64,000 nt of DNA from an uncultured Bacteroidales bacterium (GTDB lineage Bacteria > Bacteroidota > Bacteroidia > Bacteroidales > F082), in NCBI GenBank assembly GCA_946408345.1, contig CAMJRR010000008.1, positions 1 through 64,000 on the forward strand. Reading direction: 5' to 3'. The notes beneath the pieces are model-generated. The model had not been told where the DNA came from. It worked only from the letters and a program-made list of their open reading frames with translations, and did no database searches. The first letter of the stretch is position 1. Each line of letters begins with the position of its first letter. Position numbers and translations under genes: made by a program. Shown here one piece after another: positions 34,182-43,082 of the stretch.

Positions 34182-35808
34182 TGTCGACAAACCAACGGGC
34201 ATCAATAAGCAATTGTTCCTCAAAAGTAAGGCCGGTCTCTTCCAACTGCTTCGTAATGATATCAATCATCTCAGGGTTGTTTCTCCAGTTTTCGACCACC
34301 TCATATACCCTGAATTCCGTCAAGATAGAGTCGTTGACGGTCTTGTCCTCGCGTAAAAGGGGGTGACCATCAACCACGTTTATTGCTTCGCGGTTAACAA
34401 GACTTTCCAAAGATTCATTGTCAATAAAAGCTTTGACTTTCAAAGCATTTACCCAATTCTCGTCTTGGTTGATGCGATAGGCTGTCTGTGCCAAAACAAT
34501 TCCTCTTGTGTTGCGAATGGTTGGTACGCAGTCGCCATCCAACCCTTCGATTCTCTCGATGTCGTTCCTCAAAATGTCCTCGGCTTGCGTTTTGTCGACG
34601 TTTTCAGCCACCATCACCTTTTCGACTTCGGCTTCCCAAAGGCTGTCGCTCACGCACAACCGCAACAACGCGTCTTCAGCAAATCCGTATGAGATTTTGT
34701 ACATCTGGGCTTTGTCAGTGAACCAAGCAACATAGTCAGCGTTGACAATGGCATAAAGACGGTCTGTCTCGCTTATTGGCCTGCTTTTCTGCAACCTTTG
34801 GCCATAGTATTCAGTCATATTGTAGAACCAATATCTTACGTCGGAAAAGACCTTGTTAAGATCGATGTATTGGTTGATGGCAAAAAAATAAGAGTTGCCG
34901 ATGAAAACCGCATTAGGTTTCACCGCATTGGAATCAGATTTGATGCTAACTTCCCGCTCATAATAAACATCTTCATCAATAGTGATGTCGCGCTGCAGAT
35001 TCAGCAGTCTTTCCAAGTCGCGAATGGTTCCTTTGGTCAGTTCACTGCATTCAAGACGCTCACCAATGGCAATTCTTGGCATTTCAATGCCTTTCATCGT
35101 AGCCATATAGCTAAACAACGAATCGGCTGCATATACTGCGGGAAATATCCAGTGAGCTGAAGTTTGCGGTATGGCAGGATAGTCGAGTGTGTCCTGCATA
35201 TTAATGAACCAACTGTCCATGTCAATATAGGGAATTCCATTTTCCACTAAGGCCTGACGGTAATAATCGTAAGCGTGGATGGTGGTGGTATCGAAATCAC
35301 GCTCGGGCAGAAACTGGGTATATAGGTTCGCCTTATCGGGTGTCGTGTATATCAGAAAATCAATGTCAAAAGTCTTCAATACCCCTATCAACTTTTTCAG
35401 CAGCCGGATTTGCTTCTCAAATCGTTCCATCGCCTTGTCGTTGGACTCAATCCATCGATACATCTCCTTGCCGTAATACTCATCGACATTGAAATTGAAA
35501 AACAACCAGTCTTCCTTTCCAATAGCCACCTCATTGCTATACGTTTTTCTGAAGAAATCCCAAAGATATTGGTTATAGAATCGCGTCATTGGTTCTCTGA
35601 AGCCAATGTTCTCGGAAAGATACTGTTCGAGATTGTCTTGGAATACGCCTGTCTTCAAATTCTCGAATGACAACGAAGGAGTAGCCACAGGAATGCTTTG
35701 TCCAACCAACGGCCGCATCTCCAACCATTTCGTATTTTGCTGAATGGCAGGTAGTGTAAGTATGGCCAAGGCAAGACAAAAAAGTGCTATGGAAACTACG
35801 CTTTTCAC
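34159..35808 (-). CDS. AlgX/AlgJ-like SGNH protein 5 (GTG start)
   Basis: A 549-residue signal-anchored protein. The start is GTG at 35808, 1 bp after the MBOAT 3 stop. TSAHWI near residue 215 (Ser for Asp) and GNSYFF near 303. It shares IGFREPMTRFYNQYLWDFF and the terminal DARWFVDN module. Overlap on both sides places it in one mRNA with MBOAT 3 and AlgX-like 4. Confidence 0.84.
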   Translation of the reverse strand: MKSVVSIALFCLALAILTLPAIQQNTKWLEMRPLVGQSIPVATPSLSFENLKTGVFQDNLEQYLSENIGFREPMTRFYNQYLWDFFRKTYSNEVAIGKEDWLFFNFNVDEYYGKEMYRWIESNDKAMERFEKQIRLLKKLIGVLKTFDIDFLIYTTPDKANLYTQFLPERDFDTTTIHAYDYYRQALVENGIPYIDMDSWFINMQDTLDYPAIPQTSAHWIFPAVYAADSLFSYMATMKGIEMPRIAIGERLECSELTKGTIRDLERLLNLQRDITIDEDVYYEREVSIKSDSNAVKPNAVFIGNSYFFAINQYIDLNKVFSDVRYWFYNMTEYYGQRLQKSRPISETDRLYAIVNADYVAWFTDKAQMYKISYGFAEDALLRLCVSDSLWEAEVEKVMVAENVDKTQAEDILRNDIERIEGLDGDCVPTIRNTRGIVLAQTAYRINQDENWVNALKVKAFIDNESLESLVNREAINVVDGHPLLREDKTVNDSILTEFRVYEVVENWRNNPEMIDIITKQLEETGLTFEEQLLIDARWFVDNEKNDEK

Positions 35809-35809
35809 T

Positions 35810-37231
35810 TCAAAATCTAAAATAGATGAACGGACTGAAACCTACCGCATTGATGGCGGCAATGCAGAACAACAACATGAATACAGCCACCACCCACGCC
35901 ACGATAGTGCCGGCTATGGAGTACTCCTCCTTATAGTAGACGGCATCTTGCATCTTTTTCCCGAAGGGGAACAGAGTGATGAACGAAAACACCAAGGCAA
36001 TGATGAGCATGGTGTAGAACTGTGCGTCGGCCTTGAGGCCAAAGGAGCTGAAGTCGAAAGCGAACAACCTCGAAATGAAGGTAAAAGCCTGTCCCAAGTC
36101 CTCAATGCGGAAGATAGCCCAACCCACCATCGCGATGATGAAAGTGATGATGACGCTCGGCACCTTACCGATTTTTTCATAGAATTTCTTCAAACCCATC
36201 CGTTCGAGCACCAACCACAAGCCATGATACGCGCCCCAGACGACAAAATTCCATGAGGCACCGTGCCACAAGCCCGACAATAGAAACACAACCCAAAGGT
36301 TGAAATACATCCTCCGTTTCGAGCAACGGTTGCCGCCGAGCGGGATGTAGAGATAGTTGCGCATAAACGCTCCAAGGGTGATATGCCAACGGCGCCAAAA
36401 CTCAGTGATGCTCGCCGAGTTGTATGGATTGTCGAAGTTCTCCGGAAAATGGAAACCCATCATCTTGCCCAAGCCTATCGCCATGTCGGAATAGCCAGCG
36501 AAGTCGAAGTAAAGCTGCATGGTGTAAGCTGCAATGGCAATCCAAGCTGTACCTGTATCCATGACGGAGAGATTCGTAGCCAACAAAGTATCCACTTGAG
36601 CACCAATCACATCGGCTATCAGTACCTTTTTAGATAGACCTATCACAAAACGGAAAAGGCCATGCAAACAATTGTTGCTACTGTATTCGCGGTGACGTAT
36701 CTCACCTTCAATGTCGCAATAACGTACAATAGGTCCAGCAATGAGTTGCGGAAACATCATGATGTAAACCATATAGTCGCTCAACTTCTTCATCGGCTCA
36801 TTATGGCCTCGATAAGTGTCGAGCACGTATGTAATGGACTGGAAAGTGAAGAATGAAATGCCAATCGGCAGCAGCACCTTTGCCAACCTAATAGGGTTGG
36901 CACCGAAGACGCTGATTAACGCATTCAAGTTGTCTATCAGAAAGTTGGCATATTTGTAATAGACCAAAAGCCCCAAGCTGATCGCGATGGCTAAGCCACA
37001 ATACAGCTTCTTGAGTGGTTTCTTTTCGGCCTTGTGCATCAGCTTGACCAAAAAGAAGTTAGCTATGGTGGAACCGAGCAACCAAAGGATGAAATCAGGA
37101 GCGCCCCAAGCATAGAACACAATGGAGAACAACAGGATGATATAATTCCTGAATCTCTTCGGACACACAAAGTAGCATATCAGGAAAAGGGGCAAAAAGT
37201 AGAGCAAGAATACGTTGCTACTGAATACCAT
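35810..37231 (-). CDS. MBOAT-family O-acyltransferase 3 (AlgI/DltB type)
   Basis: A 473-residue polytopic protein, more divergent from MBOAT 1 and 2 than they are from each other. Active-site His in SGLWHGASWNF near residue 321; FPQLIAGPIVRY, FDFAGYSDMAIGLGKMMG and SITEFWRRWHITLG are all present. It heads the minus-strand operon MBOAT 3 - AlgX 5 - AlgX 4 and shares the FSPFIYFRF end. Confidence 0.94.
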   Translation of the reverse strand: MVFSSNVFLLYFLPLFLICYFVCPKRFRNYIILLFSIVFYAWGAPDFILWLLGSTIANFFLVKLMHKAEKKPLKKLYCGLAIAISLGLLVYYKYANFLIDNLNALISVFGANPIRLAKVLLPIGISFFTFQSITYVLDTYRGHNEPMKKLSDYMVYIMMFPQLIAGPIVRYCDIEGEIRHREYSSNNCLHGLFRFVIGLSKKVLIADVIGAQVDTLLATNLSVMDTGTAWIAIAAYTMQLYFDFAGYSDMAIGLGKMMGFHFPENFDNPYNSASITEFWRRWHITLGAFMRNYLYIPLGGNRCSKRRMYFNLWVVFLLSGLWHGASWNFVVWGAYHGLWLVLERMGLKKFYEKIGKVPSVIITFIIAMVGWAIFRIEDLGQAFTFISRLFAFDFSSFGLKADAQFYTMLIIALVFSFITLFPFGKKMQDAVYYKEEYSIAGTIVAWVVAVFMLLFCIAAINAVGFSPFIYFRF

Positions 37232-37254
37232 AACTCGTCAAATATTAGAAACTG

Positions 37255-37262
37255 CAAAGATA
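37255..37262 (-). promoter_or_regulatory. -7 box (TATCTTTG) for the minus-strand O-acylation operon
   Basis: TATCTTTG on the minus strand, 23 bp before the MBOAT 3 start, in the gap after the CotH gene. Confidence 0.6.
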
Positions 37263-37315
37263 TAAAATTCAAAGATTCAACGAAACGAAATGACTCAATA
37301 TTCCAATGCAACACC

Positions 37316-39136
37316 TCAATACCGTACAATACGCTGCGAATGACCACCCATTTTTAACACATAGACGCCTGCAGGCAATTCAGGATTGAGGATGATTTCA
37401 TTGCAGTTTTCAGCGACAACCGTCTCGGAAAACACTTTCCTGCCTAACAAATCATAGATAACGACTTCCTTGGCTCCAAAACCCTCTGCTTCGATTCCAA
37501 TGTGAATCTCATCACAGGAAGGATTGGGATAGCAACCCAAGACAGAGGTCAAGAATTGATCCACCGATACGAAGTCATCCAATGCCTCGAGGATATTATC
37601 TGGTCTTTCTCTTAGGAAAAAGTCAATCACAGGCATGCAATAGTTCTCCCATGAGGAATAGGTTTCAGGACAATGGAACCGCTCAATCTGATTGGGCACC
37701 TCGTCCTGGAGCGTCTGTTTGATATAATCGAAATAAGGTTTCGTATTCTGATAGGAAAACGTAGTGGAAACCAACTCATTGAACCGATGGACAAATTGTT
37801 CCTTAAAATGCTCATTCTCCAACAGCCTTCTGAAAAACAAGGTCGCCCTTCTGCTGGAAGGATAGCCTTCATAGCCATCATACGTGGCATTGGCAAAGAC
37901 ATCGAATGATAGTGCTTCGAGGCAGCCATCACCGTCATAAAAAATCCACCGCCATTTGCCGTCACCAAGCTGCCACATCCTTGTATTAGTGGCAGGCCAG
38001 TCTACATTGGCAGAAAACAGTTCAAGTACATAATAATCAATGAAATTCGGAATGTCAATATGGGCCTCGGCATAGGCATATTGTTCTTCATCTGAAAGAT
38101 CGGCTTGTTCCATCCATGAGCGTAGCGCATAGAAATTGTCAGCACTTCCACACTCCAATTCATTCCAGACATTAATAAGATTCACAGAATCCTTATCGAT
38201 GTCTAGATGGTCTTCCAAGAAGCGCTCATCGGGCTTTTCAGCAACATAATACACACCCCAATACTCGCCATTGAGGAACAGCACACAAGCTCGTGACGCA
38301 AGCGATTCCACATTAATGTGTTGCGCCATGCGACTCACAATATAATCCTTGCATCCCGAACCATTCCATGCACTCATGTAAGGCTTCAAACACAGATGCT
38401 TGAAATTGTCAATAGGCAAAGTCTCGAAAAACTGGTGTTTAAGCCGTTTTTTCCCATATTCTTCGCGAGCATAGATTTTCATTCCTTTTTGTCCCTGATA
38501 TCTTGCCTTTTTTCCATGGGTTCTCAATCCAACTTGCTGGTTGATGCCACTATTGTCGAGTTCATAATACTCAATGTTGCAAACCCGTTCCCATTCACGC
38601 CCTTTCATACAGTAATTCCCTGTGAAATAAGGATTCAACGAGTCAAAATGAATGCCTGGCACAAAGATGCCCGTCTCGTAATCAAACAAAGCCAGCGAAT
38701 CGGCACAGAGCGAGACGGCGGGCAAACCATGCGTATTGCAACCCAAAGCACGAATGAAATAGCTATTGGTCATCACCTGACTGACACAACTGTCGTTTTC
38801 GTCAAAAACCGCAGCACGAATCACGATGCAATGCTGCACCGAATCGGGGAGATAAAACTCGTTTTCTGGGCAATTGACAATAGTGTAAATGTTTGATTTC
38901 GAATAAAGTTGTTGATTCAAAACCAAAGTTTCTTCGTATAAAGGCGACTGTGGTGTCGGACGGTTACCATTAGTGGTGTATCGGATATGGTTCTGCGGAA
39001 AATAATTGTACAATTCCAGTTGGAACACATCCTCATAAAACCCACCCTTGGCCGAAAAGACCACTGTGTCGTTTTGGGCCTTAGCAGAAACAACGACAAG
39101 GAAAAACAGCAATATGAACCATAGACTTTTTTTCAT
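37316..39136 (-). CDS. Secreted CotH-family protein with a T9SS sorting domain
   Basis: A 606-residue secreted protein. Start at 39136 gives a clean signal peptide (ends AKAQ). Residues 25-130 hold a chitobiase-like beta domain (IRYTTNGNRPTPQSPLY). The centre is a CotH kinase-like domain (GLRTHGKKAR, EYWGVYYVAEKPDERF, WRWIFYDGDG). The last 75 residues are a type IX secretion sorting domain (YPNPSCDEI...VVIYDLLGRKVF...LPAGVYVLKM). So it should be exported through T9SS to the surface. Spore-coat CotH phosphorylates proteins; activity here is unproven. It lies 85 bp from the O-acylation operon on the same strand. Confidence 0.88.
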   Translation of the reverse strand: MKKSLWFILLFFLVVVSAKAQNDTVVFSAKGGFYEDVFQLELYNYFPQNHIRYTTNGNRPTPQSPLYEETLVLNQQLYSKSNIYTIVNCPENEFYLPDSVQHCIVIRAAVFDENDSCVSQVMTNSYFIRALGCNTHGLPAVSLCADSLALFDYETGIFVPGIHFDSLNPYFTGNYCMKGREWERVCNIEYYELDNSGINQQVGLRTHGKKARYQGQKGMKIYAREEYGKKRLKHQFFETLPIDNFKHLCLKPYMSAWNGSGCKDYIVSRMAQHINVESLASRACVLFLNGEYWGVYYVAEKPDERFLEDHLDIDKDSVNLINVWNELECGSADNFYALRSWMEQADLSDEEQYAYAEAHIDIPNFIDYYVLELFSANVDWPATNTRMWQLGDGKWRWIFYDGDGCLEALSFDVFANATYDGYEGYPSSRRATLFFRRLLENEHFKEQFVHRFNELVSTTFSYQNTKPYFDYIKQTLQDEVPNQIERFHCPETYSSWENYCMPVIDFFLRERPDNILEALDDFVSVDQFLTSVLGCYPNPSCDEIHIGIEAEGFGAKEVVIYDLLGRKVFSETVVAENCNEIILNPELPAGVYVLKMGGHSQRIVRY

Positions 39137-39152
39137 ATCGGATTCTTTTCTG

Positions 39153-39160
39153 CAAAAATA
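39153..39160 (-). promoter_or_regulatory. -7 box (TATTTTTG) for the CotH gene
   Basis: Minus-strand TATTTTTG, 16 bp before the chosen ATG; supports that start over 39166. The remaining gap to 39297 is AT-rich and shows no gene. Confidence 0.65.
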
Positions 39161-39290
39161 CAACAAAAAAACATCATATTACAGGCAAAACAACTTTGTC
39201 TATCTTTTTCCGAAGCAGAAAACCTCTAATTTATTAAAAACCAATATTTTGAAAAATACGCCTTCAAGGTATTGTCTATCAATTTTCACA

Positions 39291-39325
39291 CAAAAAAGGA
39301 GATGCGAGTTTTCGCATCTCCCTTT
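39291..39325 (-). terminator. Hairpin terminator after the S46 peptidase gene
   Basis: Perfect stem GGAGATGCGA / TCGCATCTCC (39298-39321) with an A6 run on its left, which is a T-run on the minus strand, so it ends minus-strand transcription. Confidence 0.8.
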
Positions 39326-39337
39326 GTGTTATCCTTT

Positions 39338-39361
39338 TTCGACACGATAAATCGTGTCTCT
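39338..39361. repeat. Possible family B palindrome (GACACGAT-AA-ATCGTGTC)
   Basis: 18-bp palindrome at 39341-39358 followed by TCTAAA. The ATCGTGTCTCTA end matches the family B end (GTCTCTAC); the left end has decayed. Confidence 0.5.
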
Positions 39362-39372
39362 AAAATCTTACA

Positions 39373-41586
39373 TTAAATCTTTTCCTCTTCCACGCGCAGC
39401 GGTTGAGGCTCGCTCTTGCGGATGTCGAGTTCGTCGATCAGGTTGGTGGCGCCAGCGTACTTGTCGATGATGAAGAGCACGTAACGGATGTCGACGTTGA
39501 TAGTGCGTTGGAGCTTAGGCTCAAAGTTCACGTCGCCGCTCATGGCTTCCCAGTTGCCGTCGAAGGCGAGACCAATGAGTTCGCCCTTGCCATTCATGAT
39601 GGGGCTACCAGAGTTACCACCAGTGATGTCGTTGGTCGACAAGAAGCAAACCACAAGTTCGCCGTTGTCGTCAGAATAAGCACCAAAGTCCTTCTTTTCG
39701 ATGAGGTCGATGAGGCGCTTGGGAGCGTCAAACTCATAGTCGCCAGGGATGTACTTTTCAAGAATACCGTTGGCGGTGCAGATGTAGTCGTAATGCACGG
39801 CATCAGCGGGCATATAATCCTGCACCGAACCATAGCTCATACGCATGGTCGAGTTGGCATCGGGATAGAGGCTCTTGCCGGGTTGGGTGGCAGCGTAATA
39901 TTCACGCAGGCCTTTCACGAAGATATGGTCGTTCTCGCTGATGGTTTGCATAGCCTGACGATACTCGGGCATTTTGTCTAAGAGAACTTCATACATCGAG
40001 TAGAATGTGATGAAGGCATAGTCCTTACCGATTTTCTTCGGGTTGGGTTTGTCCAAGAAGGCCTTGATGCTCTCAGGCGTGGCAAAAATGGAGTTGGCAT
40101 ACACATCATCGGTGAAAGCGTCGATGTCGCCCTTGAACTTCTTGTCGATGATGCTATAGATTTCGGGCAGCTCGTCGGCCTTGAAAGCGTTCTTGTAGGT
40201 CTTCAGCATCTCGGCGAAGGTCTTCTTCTCCACTTGCGGATCGGTTTCAGCGAAGAGGTCGTCGACATTCATCTGTTGGAGTAGCGCCAACGCCAATTCT
40301 TGGCCGTCCTTGTCATTCTCCTGATAGGCATCGTAATAAGCGGCAAACTGCTCAGCAATGCCAGCAATACCGACATTGGCAATCTGGGCCGGATAATAGA
40401 TGTACTTGGCCACTTCGTTCATGGTCTTGTAAGCATCCTTCAGGTTCGGGAGGGCTTGCTTGTATTCGGTCTTGTTGTTCTTGTTCACCCAATTGGTGAA
40501 ATCCTTCTCCAAAGCAACCTTGCTTTCGCTCACTTTGTTCTTACGGAGCATCTTGCACTGGCCAATGAAATTCTTCCAAGTGTTGGCCAATCCAGCGTGG
40601 TTGTCGGCATACATCAGGTTAATGTGCTCGTCGACCTTCATGTATTCTTCCATCACTTCGAGTTGCTTGCCAAAGATGTCGATGATGGTGGGATAGAAAG
40701 TGTCAACATTGTAGTCGATACCATAGCTCGACATATAACGTTCGGTGCTGCCCGGGAAACCCCAAATCATGGTGAAGTCATCTTTCTGCACACCATCGAG
40801 GCTGATGGGCAGATGATGCTTGGGAGTCAACGGCACATTGTCCTTGCTGTAGGCGGCAGGATTGCCGTCCTTATCGGCATAGACGCGGAAGATTGAGAAG
40901 TCGCCTGTGTGACGGGGCCACATCCAGTTGTCGGTGTCGCCACCAAACTTACCAATCGAAGAGTTGGCCACGCCTACGAGACGCACATCGGGGAACACTT
41001 GATAGACAAACATGTAGTACTCGTTGCCTTCAAAGAAGCCCTTGATGACGGGGTTGTACTTGCCGTCTTCCGAAGCAGCGGTTTCGAGTTCCTTGATCTT
41101 CTTGCGGATGGCAGCCTGTTGGTCTTGATAGTCCATGTCGTCGGTCACCACGCCAAGGATGTCCTTGGTCACGTCTTCCATGCGGATGAGGAAGCTAGCG
41201 GTCATTTCGGGAGCAGGCAGTTCCTCGCCGTAGTTCTTGGCCCAGAAGCCGTCACGTAGGTAGTCGTGTTGGTCGGAGCTCAACTTTTGGATGGCACCGT
41301 AGCCGCAGTGGTGGTTGGTGAAAAGCAAACCGTGTTCGCTCACGATTTCACCTGTGCAGAAGAAGCCACGCGGCATGGCATCGCTGCCGAGTCCCACGAT
41401 AGCGTCTTTCAGACTGCTGTGGTTGATGCTGTAAAGCTCTTCAGGGGTCAGTTGCAGCCCCATCTTCTGCATGTCAACATAGTTCAGGCGCTCGACGAAC
41501 ATCGGGAGCCACATGCCTTCATCGGCATACACGCGACCCACCGAAACCATGATGGCCATCGCGATGATTCCTAATACTTTCTTCAT
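39373..41586 (-). CDS. S46-family dipeptidyl-peptidase (DPP7-like)
   Basis: A 737-residue periplasmic serine peptidase with signal peptide ending in VYADEG. Chymotrypsin-like core: His in TNHHCGY near residue 93, Asp in the GGDTDNWMWPRH segment, and Ser in TGGNSGSPIMN. Eighteen residues after that Ser the specificity position is Gly (LAFDGNWE), as in DPP7, which prefers hydrophobic P1 residues; DPP11 has Arg there. S46 enzymes liberate dipeptides for uptake. Single gene. Confidence 0.93.
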   Translation of the reverse strand: MKKVLGIIAMAIMVSVGRVYADEGMWLPMFVERLNYVDMQKMGLQLTPEELYSINHSSLKDAIVGLGSDAMPRGFFCTGEIVSEHGLLFTNHHCGYGAIQKLSSDQHDYLRDGFWAKNYGEELPAPEMTASFLIRMEDVTKDILGVVTDDMDYQDQQAAIRKKIKELETAASEDGKYNPVIKGFFEGNEYYMFVYQVFPDVRLVGVANSSIGKFGGDTDNWMWPRHTGDFSIFRVYADKDGNPAAYSKDNVPLTPKHHLPISLDGVQKDDFTMIWGFPGSTERYMSSYGIDYNVDTFYPTIIDIFGKQLEVMEEYMKVDEHINLMYADNHAGLANTWKNFIGQCKMLRKNKVSESKVALEKDFTNWVNKNNKTEYKQALPNLKDAYKTMNEVAKYIYYPAQIANVGIAGIAEQFAAYYDAYQENDKDGQELALALLQQMNVDDLFAETDPQVEKKTFAEMLKTYKNAFKADELPEIYSIIDKKFKGDIDAFTDDVYANSIFATPESIKAFLDKPNPKKIGKDYAFITFYSMYEVLLDKMPEYRQAMQTISENDHIFVKGLREYYAATQPGKSLYPDANSTMRMSYGSVQDYMPADAVHYDYICTANGILEKYIPGDYEFDAPKRLIDLIEKKDFGAYSDDNGELVVCFLSTNDITGGNSGSPIMNGKGELIGLAFDGNWEAMSGDVNFEPKLQRTINVDIRYVLFIIDKYAGATNLIDELDIRKSEPQPLRVEEEKI

Positions 41587-41729
41587 ATAATTTAAAGATT
41601 AAAAATTTAAAATTTAAAATTCGGTTAAAGCGGCGGCAAATTTAGAAAAATAAATCGTATCTCCCCTCGAAATTCTCCTTGATTCAACAATTAAACGATT
41701 AAACACTTCAACGATTCAACAATAAACCT

Positions 41730-41737
41730 TATTTTTG
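41730..41737 (+). promoter_or_regulatory. -7 box (TATTTTTG) for the THUMP methyltransferase gene
   Basis: TATTTTTG, 16 bp before the ATG. The rest of the 167-bp gap has simple TTAAACGATT/TTCAACGATT direct repeats and no gene. Confidence 0.65.
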
Positions 41738-41753
41738 CAGCAAATTACCAAGC

Positions 41754-42926
41754 ATGGAAGACAATTACCAATTAATAACCAAAACTGCCGCCGGACTCGA
41801 AGACGTGCTGGCCGCCGAGATTAAGGCTTTAGGAGCAAAAAACGTGCGCCCCATGCACCGCGCCGTCATTTGCGAAGGCAACAAGGAATTGATGTACCGT
41901 ATTAATTATGAGGTGCGCACGGCCCTTAAAGTGCTGAAGCCGTTTAAGAATTTCTTCGCCAAAAACCCCGACGAGCTATATAATAAGGTAAAGGAAATCA
42001 ACTGGTGTGAGCTACTCCGCACCGACCAGACCTTCTGCATCGATGCCGTGACGAGCGGACGGTTTTTCACCCACTCGCAATACGCCGGCCTAACCATGAA
42101 AGATGCCATCGTTGACCAGTTCCGCGATGTGTATGGCATACGCCCCAATATTAATACCTTGAACCCTGACTTACGCATCAATTTGCATATTCGTGAGGAC
42201 AAAGTGACCATCCTCTTCGACAGTTCGGGCGAGAGTCTGCACCACCGCGGCTACCGCAAACAAGTCGACAAGGCCCCAATGAACGAAGTGCTAGCGGCAG
42301 GTCTTATCCAACTTTCGGGATGGAAGGCCGACTGCAACTTCCTTGACTGCATGTGCGGTTCGGGCACGTTACCCATCGAGGCAGCGATGTATGCGATGAA
42401 GATACCGCCAGGCTACTACCGCAAGCAATGGGGTTTCATGAAATGGGATGATTACGATGCCGAATTGTGGCAGCGCATCCGCCAAGAAGCTGATGAAAAG
42501 ATTTGTGATTTCGACCATGAAATTTGGGCTTCCGACCGCTCACCCAAGGCCGTCTCCATCGCCGAGGGCAACATCAACTACGCCCACTTGCAGCACGACA
42601 TCCACCTGATGAAAAAGGACATGCACGACCTCACCCCACCCGAAGGCGGTGGCATCCTCATCATTAACCCGCCCTACGGCGACCGTTTGGAGGAAGACGA
42701 CATCGACACGCTATATGAAGAAATTGGGCACACGCTGAAGCACAACTTCCAAGGCTTCCAGTGCTGGCTCATCACTGACGATGCCGTGGCCTTAAAGCAT
42801 GTCGGCCTAAAACCAACGGCTAAGATACCTGTTTGGAACGGACCATTGGAGTGCCGTTTTGTGAGGTTTGATATTTTTGAAGGGTCGCTGAAGGACAAGA
42901 AAGCAAAGGAGGCGGAGGAACAATAA
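41754..42926 (+). CDS. THUMP-domain class I RNA methyltransferase (RlmL/Trm14-like)
   Basis: A 390-residue enzyme. Residues 1-150 form the ferredoxin-like/THUMP RNA-binding part (TKTAAGLEDVLAAEI). The methyltransferase part has DCMCGSGTLPIEAAM (SAM motif I) near residue 200 and NPPYGDRL near 305, typical of N2-guanine methylation of 23S rRNA (RlmL N-half) or tRNA. It lacks the second methyltransferase half of E. coli RlmL, as is usual outside Proteobacteria. It ends in a Lys/Glu-rich tail. Confidence 0.9.
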   Translation: MEDNYQLITKTAAGLEDVLAAEIKALGAKNVRPMHRAVICEGNKELMYRINYEVRTALKVLKPFKNFFAKNPDELYNKVKEINWCELLRTDQTFCIDAVTSGRFFTHSQYAGLTMKDAIVDQFRDVYGIRPNINTLNPDLRINLHIREDKVTILFDSSGESLHHRGYRKQVDKAPMNEVLAAGLIQLSGWKADCNFLDCMCGSGTLPIEAAMYAMKIPPGYYRKQWGFMKWDDYDAELWQRIRQEADEKICDFDHEIWASDRSPKAVSIAEGNINYAHLQHDIHLMKKDMHDLTPPEGGGILIINPPYGDRLEEDDIDTLYEEIGHTLKHNFQGFQCWLITDDAVALKHVGLKPTAKIPVWNGPLECRFVRFDIFEGSLKDKKAKEAEEQ

Positions 42927-42935
42927 TAATATTTT

Positions 42936-42965
42936 GCGTAAAGTGACATTTTTTGTCATTTACGC
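42936..42965. terminator. Hairpin after the RNA methyltransferase gene
   Basis: Near-perfect stem GCGTAAAGTGACA / TGTCATTTACGC with a T-loop, directly after the stop. It lacks a following T-run, so termination is uncertain. Confidence 0.5.
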
Positions 42966-43015
42966 GGAGGATAACTCGCAAGAAAGATGAAAAAAGGCAA
43001 CCTCGGCTACCTTCC

Positions 43016-43077
43016 TTTTTTCTGTCAGAAACCAGCGAAATCTATCATTTTTTTCGAGATTTCGCTGATTTCTAATA
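43016..43077. repeat. Hairpin repeat, left copy flanking the ATPase gene
   Basis: Begins TTTTTCTGTCAGAAACCAG and contains CAGCGAAATC ... ATTTCGCTG, an imperfect palindrome. Its first 35 bp match 44535-44569 except for one base. It lies 5 bp past the ATPase stop. Confidence 0.85.
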
Positions 43078-43082
43078 GGAAA

